Assembly (NCBI RefSeq): GCF_047495875.1
Contig: NC_092476.1
Location: forward strand, 46,001 to 110,000
From: Pithys albifrons albifrons
Lineage: Eukaryota > Chordata > Aves > Passeriformes > Thamnophilidae
Reading direction: 5' to 3'
DNA length: 64,000 bases
Positions 24,101-36,100 of this stretch are shown one piece after another. The position numbers and the translations under genes are program-made. The notes beneath the pieces were generated by a model. The model did no database searches and was not told the origin of the DNA. It saw only the letters and a program-made list of their open reading frames with translations. Each line of letters begins with the position of its first letter. Within the stretch, counting starts at the first letter, position 1.

Positions 24101-27100
24101 CTTAAGTTTTTTGCTGGGGCTGAACTGAGGTTTCATACACCTTCTTTCTGCTTGCACAGTTGCAGGCAGCCAGTATCTTGTTTGTGGATAATCCTGTGGG
24201 CACTGGATTCAGTTATGTGGATGATTGTAGCTTGTTTGCCAAAAACCTTACCATGGTAGTTTCTGATATGATGGCTTTTCTTGGAGAATTCTTCACATGT
24301 AGAACAGAATTCCAGGTAAGTGAAATGAATTCTTGTTTGGCTTCTTTTTTTCTTTTTTTTTTTTTTTTGCTTTTAAGTGGGACTCAGGAGGAAGTAGTGA
24401 ATGTATTTCCAGATGGGCAGTGTTGGCCAGTAGGTGGTGGTTGGTGGGACTCTGTAAGTATCATCACTGCCTCTTACTTCGCACAAATCAGAAGTTGTAG
24501 CTTGAATTTGGGATTAATTAGACAAGGATTGGGATGGATTATTGTCTGTTGAGTGATCTGAGAAGCGTAAGAAAAATCCTGAGTGTTTGGTAGTGAGAGG
24601 TGACCAGCCAGTGCCTGGGTTCTGTGGGATGTGGGAGGTGGTAGGAGGTATCTTCTGCCCTCTGCCCAACAAGTTCCTTCTGTGCCTTCTCTTTCTCCAG
24701 ACCATCCCATTCTACATATTTTCTGAGTCTTATGGAGGTAAAATGGCAGCTGGCATTGCTTTAGAGCTGCACAAGGTGAGTAGTTGGAGGATGTAGTTTG
24801 CTTTTCACTTGAAAACGTGGTGTTGTACAAGTCCTTTTATTTTCTGGAACATGCTGTCCCTATTACCTAATTCACAATGCTACTTAGCTTTTTCACTTAA
24901 AGGAAATGGATTCTAGAATCATGAATATCTAAGTAAAAACTGCTTTTTTGTTCGTTTTTCCCTGTATTCACCAAGGCTGTTCAAAAAGGGACCATAAAGT
25001 GCAATTTTATGGGGACTGCTCTTGGAGACTCATGGATTTCTCCTTTGGGTACGTTTAAAATCTTCAGACTGTGGGTGATTTGTTGTTGTTGTTTTGTTTT
25101 GTTGGTTGTTTTAATCATTCCATCAGTACCTAAAGTCAAAAATACCATCCCTACCTTAAGGGAGTAAATTTCACTGATTAATGCTTAGGGGGTTAATGAT
25201 GTTGCAGGATTTGTAAAGAGGCTTCTCTCTGGTACAAAACCTCAGGGCTAAACTGAGCTGGCAGTACCTTTTTACTGATTAATTCATCTCCATAAATTTT
25301 TGCCACAATAAAAAAAAAGTAAGTTAAATCATATGTCAAGAAGTTCAACATTTGAAATCTGTTCTGTTTCTTTAGACTCTGTGCTGTCTTGGGGGCCTTA
25401 CCTTTACAGCACTGTAAGTACTTTCTTAACATTTTGGTCCTCACCTGATCACTTGTGCTGCCATAAAGTATAAATGGGCTTTGAATTTTAAGGTTACCTC
25501 TTACCCAGAATGAAACCTCGAAAGCTGTTAGCAGTAAATGAATGTGAAATTATAGTTAAAGCTGTCCTCCTTTGTGCTTGTTTTGCAGTCTCTCCTTGAT
25601 GATAATGGTCTAGCAGAGGTGACTGCTGTTGCCAAAGAAATAATGGATGCAATAAATAAAAATCAGTATGGGCTGGCCACAGAGCTGTGGGGCAAGGCTG
25701 AAGGTGTCATTGAAGAGGTGAGATCTTTGAGCAGCATAAGTAACTAACTGGTGCCTGGGGAGGCACATGATTTCAGGTTATCCTTCTAGGAGCACTGGGC
25801 TGGCATGAATTCTCCTGCCCAGTCGTTTTTGCCAGTGTTTGTTGCTGATGTAAGGGAGCTGTGTGTTGCTGTGCACCACCGTGTGATTGAGAGAGGCAGT
25901 GGGTAGGACAGTCCTCGTGGGCTTTGTATTGCATTGAGATTTCAGTCTGGCACATAATTTAAATAGTTGCTTAATTGTTAGCATGCAACTAGTCCTGTTG
26001 ATTTTCAGAGAATCCAGTTTCAAATTAAATGAGCTATGTCTCCATGAAAGCTTTGAATATTGGAAACTGCATCCAGCAAGACACAAATTTCAAGTTAAAC
26101 ACAGATGTCTGAAGAACTACAATAGGTGCAAAGGATGGAAAACAACCTCAAGCTATATTCTGTTACTGTGAATCATATCTTGTTACTTAGCAAGTTCCAG
26201 CTTAAAGTATTGGTAAAGTTTTGCTCTTGTCTTTCCTGAGCCACTTCCTTTTTTTTTTTTTTCCTCTTTTTGGGGCTTGATTTTTTTTTTTGGTGGTATT
26301 GTTTCATAACTGACAGTACCTTGCATGTATTTAGTTTTACTTCATGATGTTTGGAAGGAACTTGTGGCTCCTGTTTTCCCTTTCTTTCCAAGTCTGTCTT
26401 CTCCCAGCTGTGATGATGCTGGTAGGTGAAGGCTTTGCTTCTGGGTTCCCCTGGGGCACTGCTTCCCAGTTCTTCTGGGGTTGCTGTTGTGAGCTGATTC
26501 TTGGACACAAGATGCCAGCAGTTCCAAAAGAGGGTTGGCTTATACCTATCACCACACTCTTGAGGAAGCATTTTAGATTTTAGAGGTTTGTAGTTTGGAA
26601 GGATGTTGAGGCAACACCAGGCTAGACAAGATCTGGCAGTAGAGACTCTCTGAAAGCATCACCTGGCACTGCAGCTCTCTGGAATGAGTAATGAGAATCC
26701 ACAGTAATTTGTGGGATGTAAGGCTTCCTGTGGCTTCACTTCTGTTTTGGAGGAGTGAATAGTATCTCTGGCACAACTCAGGAGTGAGCAACACAGGCTT
26801 GAGGAATCTCTTCCTCACTTCTCAAAGCAACTGAAGAAAACAAAAGAACCAAAGTTTTTCCATAAGTATCTTCCTGAAGTGCTGGTAAAGTGGCAGGTCA
26901 CAGGGTTCTTCAGGATTTACTTCTCTCTGTTGTTTTGTTTTATTTTCAGAATAGTCTGTTCCGCATATCTGAGAAATGGTCTTGTTAGTGTTACTGAAAT
27001 TACCTTGTGTTTTCAGAACACAGACAATGTGAACTTCTATAACATCATGACTAAGGATGTTCCAGAAGTGAAATCAGATGAAGAAGAAAATCTCCATCTC

Positions 27101-30100
27101 GGTAAGTTGTATTCAAATGCTTGAGCTTCTGAGGACCTGTGTTTGCATTCACATACCATCAGCTCTGATGGTGTGAAAAGCCTCAGTTTAGCACATCCTT
27201 AAAATGGATGTTGATGTTCTTCTAAGCAAAACTTGTTTGCTCTTGCATAGAGACAGACAGGAATGTGGAACAACCCTACAGATTACACCTCCACCTATGC
27301 ATCCTGCACAAATTACAGCAAGGAAGCAGTCAGTGTAATTGCAACATATTTTTATCACCTTTAAGTTACTTCCTCTTATTGTCTTTCATTTCTGTCTTCC
27401 AGCTAGGGCACAGAAATGTCTCATCAATACAACTAGTCTAATTAGACTCTTTTGCTCCATGATGTTTGTGCATCAATGTGAAAAACACACATGAAGAGTT
27501 TCTTTCAGGCTCTTTATCTCTTTCTATTGGCTTCTTCAGTCAGGCTGAAGTTCACTCCCAAAAGTAAAACATTGCAGCTCAAAAATAACTGTTTTTTTGT
27601 GAAGAAATGGTGTCTGTACTAAGTGGCTAAAGCAGAAGTTGAACTCCTGAAAAAGTGCTGTGTTAGCCAAAAGGAGACATGGATGGTTGGGTTCCTCCCA
27701 CATCGTCCCCTGACCTAAATAAGGGTTGACTTCAGTGTTTTCTAGTGAAAACAAGCAAATCTCACTCAGTGGTGTTGTGTTTTCATTAGCAAAGGGGTTT
27801 GTTGGCCATGACTGTAACACTGAAAATTGTTATCTGTGTAGGATGATTGTCTTGGATGTGCCACTGATCAGAATGTGTTCTCTCTTTTTCCAGTGCGACT
27901 TTACCAGCGCCATGTCAGAAAGATGCACAAGAACAGCCTGGATGAACTGATGAATGGACCCATCAGGAAGAAGCTGAAGATTATTCCTGACTGTGTGAAA
28001 TGGGGAGGTACTTGTCCTGTCTGCTGGGGTGCACCTAATTGAGGCCATTACTGCTGTTCACAGTATTGCAGCCTGTAGGAAGATCCTGTACCAATTGGTC
28101 ACATTCTATTGTTTTACCCTTGTGGCTCAGAATGTTGCCCGTTCACAGAAACACAAACCGACAGAGTATCAGTTTATGCGGTGCTTTATTTGCTGGGCCC
28201 GGGAAACCTGGGGACTACTGTCCTAAGCCAGGATTCCCCGAGCCGTTCTCGAAGACAGCTTTTATACTTTTTCTACAGCATTGTACGTGCACAAAGACAC
28301 ACGGTCTCGTTCATAAATCAGTTACATAGGTTATATGTATACAATTGATGTCCGTCTCCAAGGGTTAAAAATCTACCACGCTCGTCTAACACAGGATTCT
28401 GGTTAATTAGGCCCCCATCACCAAACCCCTTACATATGTTGATTCTAATCTTATCTTTAAGCAACAGTTTGTTTTCTTCCTCAGGTTCTATTTACTTCAC
28501 TAATCGCTTTAATTATTGTTCTGCTGTTCCTAGCAAGTTCCCAATAGTTTCTGGGCCCCCACTACTGTTTCAAGTTACCTCACCACAGGCCCAGTTAAAC
28601 CCCGTAAACCTTAGCATAACTACTTCCACAGTTAGATTTACAAATATATTTGTAACAACTCCCCCCTTTTGAGCATCCTTCGAGCTTCTTTTTCGCAAGG
28701 ATGCTCAATCATTCAAATAGTTGCCTCCGAATAGGGCGGAGGAGCTGACATATTAGGATTCAAAGCTCCCGGTATAATCATTTCTTTCCGAGTGACAGCC
28801 TTGATTACTTGGCGTGTGTGCTGACTTTCTTTTAGAATCATTCCTAAAAGACACTTATAAACAATTAAAACTGCCACAACAATTATTACGATTGATATTG
28901 CATACTGTATAATCGAGGAGAGCCAACCAGAGACCTGGATTCCTAGGGAACTAAAGATTTGTCCAATCCAGTTATGTTCTGCTTCTTCTTTTACCTCACG
29001 TACCTTATTTTCGATTTGTCCCAATTGACGAATGTCATTCTCGACATCTTGAGTAACATTAGGGATGTGTATACAGCAGTGCTCATTTCTACCATGCAAA
29101 TACCCACAAACACCGTGTTCTTTGAGAAGTATCATGTCCAAAGCCATTCTATTCTGTAAAGTCATCCTAGAAGTAGCCTGCAATTGGATATTTATAGCTT
29201 TGAATCCTTTCCTGGTTACCGCTGCCAATCTTTCAGTTTGACCCATTAATTTATACAACATCTCCCTATTCCGATAGGAGGCAACTGGTGCAAACAAAGA
29301 TTCTAGAGCCCACCCAAATTTAACTCCCCCTGAGGGTTCATGCCAACCTTCTTTATCTAATCCTAAATCCTGCAAATCCTGATCCACACTTCGTCTACTT
29401 CGTAGTTGTTTTTCTTCCTTAGTTAATTTTGATTCCTTCCAAAAAGGGCATAATGTAGGAATTCCTAAAGTAATTTGTGTAATCAGTCCATCTAAGGGCA
29501 AGTGAGTTGTCCACTGCCCGTGTCCTAGTACCCATACTAAATTTCCCGGGCTATGTACAGTTGAGTATTTACAATTAACAGCCTTCTCTTCCTGTTCTAT
29601 AGTAATATAATGTTTATATCCTCTACACTCACATCCCCACTTCAATACCATTTTTACGGGAACAAGTCCTATCTGATCCTCTGGAGTGTCGCATGTAAAT
29701 ACTTGGGTACAATTCCATTCTTCTAGCTGCGTATGAAAATACCTGGAAGAGGTTTCAGTGGTAAAAACCTTTAGGTGTGACTGATCTTCTGTTCCTGTCC
29801 ACTGTATGCACCACTGCACCTTGCCAATATAGCTATAATGCTCCGAAATACTAGAACCCCAAGTAGTTTTCCATTTTTTCCAGATATCAACATCATGAGT
29901 AACATTCCGGCATTCTATAGTATATTGTTGTTTTTCCCATTTTATATTTTGTCGTGGTGCCCCAGTACGGGCGTGATCACAGGGTTCATCAAAAGGGGGT
30001 TCGATATAACATCTACCTGTGTCCCTTTGCCATACATAATACGTAGGTTTCCTTTTGCACTCTGTTTCTGTCATTACCCGTTTAGTCAAACATATATCAG

Positions 30101-33100
30101 CCCCTTTCAATTCTGGTCGAGGTACTTTTCCAAATACTTTATGACATGTCCATGAAAAATTCTTGCCTGATAATGGCATAACAGTTACGGGGATTATCCC
30201 CCACGGAATAGGATCACTTGCAGTCCGGGGAATAGGTAAACAGGCGGTAATCTGAGATACATTTTGTATCAAACCAAAATCTCTAATTAGACCTATCACT
30301 AAGTTTTCACGATGTCCATATTCCTTTTCCCAACCTACCCCTGAATTCGGGGAGTCAGTGACAGGTTCCTGATCAGAGGAACCTATCACCCGTAACTCTA
30401 CATTTCCCTGGTCCCTACTACTTTGAACTGTTATTGTACATGTATAGTGTCCCGTCCACATTTTTGTAGCTTTCGGTATATGCATGATAGAAGTGCCCCT
30501 TCGCATCCTTTCATCCCAAGTCAATTTTGAAGTCAATTCTTGATCGTCATCGGCCCCATCCCATCGAGCCTTCCATCTAGCTTTAATTTCTCGGAAACCA
30601 ACTCTCTGATCGCAAATAAATAAACAAGTTAGATTGACAGCGTTCCCTTCACGTACAGTTACATAAGATCTTGGAACCTCAACCGTTACCACCCCTCCCA
30701 CTGGAACAATCCACCACCACAATATTAGGACTGACTTCGCAATATTAATCGGGTGGGTGACAGTGGTTCTACTGTCCATTTCAGAGGAACCTTTTTCACC
30801 CTGGTGTAATGGATCCAGTTGTCGATCCCTTGAACCTTGACGGCGGTATATGTAGTCATAATCACTTGGTGAGGTCCGTCCCATCTCTCCTTCAACGGCT
30901 CCTCAGACCACTTTCGCACATACACCTGGTCACCCGGAAGAATATCGTGTGCTGGATTCTCCAGGGGTAAAGGCCGATTCCACTGCAACGTCCCTCTGAT
31001 TGCTGTAAGAGTTTTATTCAGAGCCAAAACATAATTAAGCAACATTTGATCCCCAGTTAAATGAGGGTCCCCCTGATATGTAGCAGCATGATAGGGTTTC
31101 CCATACAAAATCTCATATGGGCTAACTCCCACCCTTTCCCTGGGTTTAATTCTGATTCTTAGCAGAGCTAAAGGCAATGCCTGCGGCCATTGGATTTCTG
31201 CTTCTTGGCAAATTTTTGTAATTTGATTTTTCAATGTTTGATTCATCCGTTCTACCTGTCCGCTAGACTGAGGCCTCCAAGGGGTATGTAAATCCCAGGA
31301 AATTCCCAAAACTCTGGAAAGATCCTGAACAATCCCAGCCACAAAGTGGGGTCCCCTATCTGATGAAATTCCTAAAGGCACTCCAAACCTCGGAATAATC
31401 TCCTTTAACAACGTTTTAACCACCTCCTTTGCCTGATTAGTTCTGCAGGGAAAAGCCTCTGGCCATCCTGAAAAGGTACACACATAAACCAACAAATGTT
31501 TAAAATGTTGGGCTTTAGGAAACTCAGAAAAATCCACCTGCCAATAATCCCCAGGCTGTGGCCCCACTTTAATTATACCCATTTTTACCTGTTTCCTTAC
31601 CACTGGATTGTTTTTAATACATACCGCACACATGGCATTGATCCTCTTTGCTAATGTTAACATCTGGTTTGAGAATATTTCTTTCCTTAAAAATTTTACT
31701 AACGCCTCTGCACCCCAATGGCACTTATTGTGTTCCACTTCAAGCACCTGCTTCATGATTTTTACCGGCAGTATCACTTGACCAACAGGGGTTACATACC
31801 ATCCTTTGATATTCTTCCGTGCACACATCATTTGTGCAAGTTTCTCGTCCTCTGGAGAATAATGAGGCACTGTCTCCATATAAGATGCAGCAGGGTTTTC
31901 CCGGGTTGGTAATAATGCCATCTGAGTCCATACTTCCCGGGCAACCTGGCGTGCCACCTGGTCTGCTTGTTGATTACCTTGAAATTCTTTCCCCGAATCG
32001 TTTTGATGCCCTTTAACATGCATGATTGCTACTGCGGTAGGCTTATAAATTGCTTCCAACAACTGGAGGATTTCTTCTCGATGTTTTATCGAAGACCCCT
32101 GTGAATTAAGCAGTCCACGCTCTTTCCACAGGGCTCCATGCACATGCACTACTCCAAAGGCATACTTAGAATCGGTCCAAATGTTCACCTTTTTTCCTTG
32201 GCTTAAAATTAGAGCTCGCACCAAAGCCCAAACTTCAGCTTTTTGCGCTGAGGTACCCGGTGGTAGTGCTTTTGCTTCCACTGTCTGTCGCAGGGTGACC
32301 ACTGCATATCCAGCATACCTGGTGCCGTTTTCCACAAAGCTGGATCCGTCTGTGAATAGTTCCCAGTCAGGGTCCGGTAATGGTTCATCTTTTAAGTCCT
32401 TGCGACTGGCATAAACCTGTTCAATCACTTCGACACAGTCGTGCTCCAATTTCCCTTCCTCCTGAGTAGACAATAAAAATTCTGCCGGGTTAAGGTGGTT
32501 GGTTAGTTTTAATTCGATATCGTCCTGCTCCCTTAGCAGGGCCTGATATTGGAGCATACGACTTGAGGAGAGCCAATGTCCCCCCTTTTGTTCCAACACA
32601 GTAATCACCATGTGGGGCACATAGACTGTCATATGTTTTCCCAAAGTCAATTTGCGAGCTTCCTGTATCAGTATCACGGTAGCTGCTACCGCCCTCAAGC
32701 ACCCCGGCCAACCACTACTCACTGCGTCCAGCTGTTTAGAGAAATACCCCACCGGCCTCTTCCACGACCCCAGTTTCTGGGTGAGGACTCCCAACGCCAG
32801 CTGCTGTTTCTCATGCACATATAATTGAAAATCCTTGGTCAGGTCGGGCAGTCCCAAGGCCGGCGCTTCCTTAAGGGCTTGTTTCAATTTTTGAAACGCT
32901 TTTTCTTCTGCTGGCTCCCAGGTAAACACCTGCTTCTTTACAGCCTCATACAATGGTTTAGCCATTAGTCCATAGTTAGGGATCCACAGCCGGCACCATC
33001 CAGTCATTCCTAGGAAGGATCTTAACTCATGGTGATTACGAGGCACTGGAATGTCACAGATTGCTTTTATGCGGGTCGTTCCCAATCTACGTATGCCTTG

Positions 33101-36100
33101 GGAAATTTCACAACCCAGGTAGATAACTTTCTGTTTTACCAACTGTGCCTTTTCCCTAGAAACTCGGTATCCCGCTTGCCCCAACATGTTCAATAGATCA
33201 ATAGTCAGTTTACAACAGAGTTCTCGTTCTGTGGCTCCCAGGAAGATATCATCTACGTATTGTAGAATTACATATGAAAAAGGTGAATCTTTTACCTGAG
33301 TAGTTCTCCATTCTTCCAATTCTTTGGCTAGCTGATTACCAAATATAGTAGGTGACGATTTGAATCCTTGAGGCAGTCTGGTCCAAGTCAGTTGGCACTT
33401 CCGTCTCGTGTCTGGATTTTCCCATTCGAATGCAAAGATGTGCTGACTCTCAAGTGCCAGGGGTATGCAGAAAAAGGCGTCTTTCAAGTCAATTACCGTA
33501 AACCACTGAAATTTCTCAGAGACAGATGTTAACAGCGTATACGGATTAGCTACCACAGGATATATATCTTTAGTGATTGCATTAACTGCCCTTAAATCCT
33601 GCACCAGTCTGTATTTTCCATTTGGCTTCACTATTGGAAAAATAGGGGTATTATATTCTGATTCACATTCCCTTAATATTCCCAATTTCACAAACTGATC
33701 AATCATTGGAGCTATTCCCTTTCTTGCTTCAAGCCTTATTGGGTATTGTTTCACCCTTACCGGTTGCGCTCCTTCCTTCAGTTTTACTACTACCGGCTCA
33801 GCCGCTTTCGATTTACCAGGGATCCCCGTCTCCCAAACCCACGGAGTCACAGCCTGCTCTATCACCTCTGGTATCGTCTCTGGTTCTACTTCCTTAATCA
33901 TAAACATTTTTGCTAAGTTTTCTTCTGGTATTTCCAATTTTACCCTATCCTTATCAAATATTATTCTTGCTTGTAAAACCGAAAGCAAATCTCTTCCAAG
34001 TAGTGACTCTGGGCTGTTCGGCATATATAAAAATTGATGATCAAATTCCTTCCCCCCAAATTTAATATCAAGCGGCCGCAGGAATGGCCTTTCTTCCACC
34101 TCCCCAGACACCCCAACAACCAGTACTTTCGATTCACTCAAAACTCCCCGTAATTCGTTTACTGCCGAATAACTAGCCCCAGTATCCACCCTAAATTCTA
34201 CCGGCTCCCCCTCTATTTCCATGACCACCTTAAGATCCTGGTCTAGTCAGCTTTGAGTTTGAGTATTTCCCATCATCAGTGCCTGAGCGACACTTTGTGG
34301 ATTATTTGCAAATGGATTCATTCCATTCCCCACAGCACTGACCAAGTTAACCCCGGGCAAAGAACTGCCACCCATTTGCATTCCTTGGCTGAGCGGGCAT
34401 TCGTTCTTCCAATGTCCAAATCCCTTACAAAAGGCACATTGATTAGGTCCCAACATCCCGCGCATATTCATCCCTTGATTGCCGAAGCCACCCCTTCCAA
34501 GTCCGCCTCGCCCTCGGCTCCGGCCCCGACCCCTAAAATTTCCTGTATTTCCCCCTGTCGCTTGCTTCAATACTGCCAACATACCTGCCTGCTGCTTCTT
34601 TGTCGTCTCCTTTTCCCTATTATTATATACTTTCCATGCCACCTCTAACAGCTTTTCTAAGTTCCGCATTTCTTCTCCTTCTAATTTTTGCAGCTTTTTC
34701 CTAATATCCTCCTGAGACTGTCCCATAAATATTAAAGCCAACTGAAGTTTACCAGGTTCTGATTCTACATCCAAGTTAGTATATTTTCGAGCCGTATCCT
34801 TCAACCTCTCCAAAAATGCCGACGGAGATTCTCCCTTCTCCTGCCGAACCGAATACAATTTCGACCAATTCATTGTTTTAGGAATGCCATCTCGAATTCC
34901 TTCAACCAACAACTCCTGATATGCCTTAAGCGCCTCATATCCCCTGGCTGTATTAGGATTCCATCCTGGGTCATCCCTCGGCACTAACTCATTAACCGTA
35001 CTATGGGTTACCTGAGCCCTTATCATGTCCCTAGCCCGGTCAGTCATAACTTTCATCACCATCTCCTTTTCAGTAGAATCCATAAGAGTATCTAACAGAA
35101 CTTGGAGGTCATTCCAGTCTGGTGTTTGCGCCTTAATAACCATTTTTACTACCCGTGCAACCTTCTCCGGATTCTCCCGATAAGCTCCGGCTGACTGTTT
35201 CCAAATCATCAAATCGCTAGGTGAAAACGGGACCTTAACTATAACCCTTCCACCATCTGCCCCCACCGCCTCCCGTAGAGGTGCCATCAATTTAGGCCGC
35301 ACGTCCCCCTCCTTCCCCTTTTGCCTTCCCCGGCGTGTGCGTCCAGCTAATGGGGTTCTTTGTACATCACCCCTATTATCTAGCTCCGACTCTTCGTCTG
35401 AAGAGGAGGGAGCAGAGGTCTTTCCTTTTCCTATTTTAAGGCTTTCAAGAGAGGGACACGGAGGTGCACTAGGGGAGACCAACAACGACACATCTTCCTC
35501 CGGGGGCTCAATAAAGCGCAACTTTCGCTCTTTACAACCCACACATTCATTATTAATAGTTTCCAAAACCAGCATACCACATTCTTTTAACCATTCAGTT
35601 TTTCCTTTTAAATGATAAAACAAATCTAAGTAAGGTATCTCATCCCATTTATCATTTTCCCTTAAGAAACCCATCAAAGGGGCGATAATCTCCGTAGTCA
35701 TTGTACCATTCCGCGGCCATTGCATTCCCCCCGTTTCATATTCTGGCCAAACATGATTACAGTAATCAATCAAGTTCTTTTTCTTCATAGTTTGTTCAAA
35801 ATTCCCCGTTTTCCAGTGCTTCAACAAACACCCGAGAGGGGAATCCTCGGGAATATCCTTATCGTTAGAAGACATTATCCCACAGCTCCCGAATGACAAC
35901 ATATATAACAGAAACACGTACGACGCTGCGACTAACCACCAACCTATATCCCCAACTTGCCAATTCTAGTCGCTACCGAATGGCAAGTACCGGACCTGCA
36001 CGAATTCTATGTACGTGTCTTACGGCCGGTGCCTAGGCTTCCAATACCAACCAACCAATCTTACCACCCCCTTTCAGAATAAAGCCACCCCCCTTTCAAA

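Noticed and set aside
30725..34228. Pol as an independent gene starting at 34228
   Set aside because: The codon there is GTG and the frame continues upstream without interruption to the gag UGA, so readthrough is the better model.
35876..35917. Gag start at 35917
   Set aside because: That codon is GTG; the ATG at 35875 has better context. The upstream ATG at 35902 remains possible.
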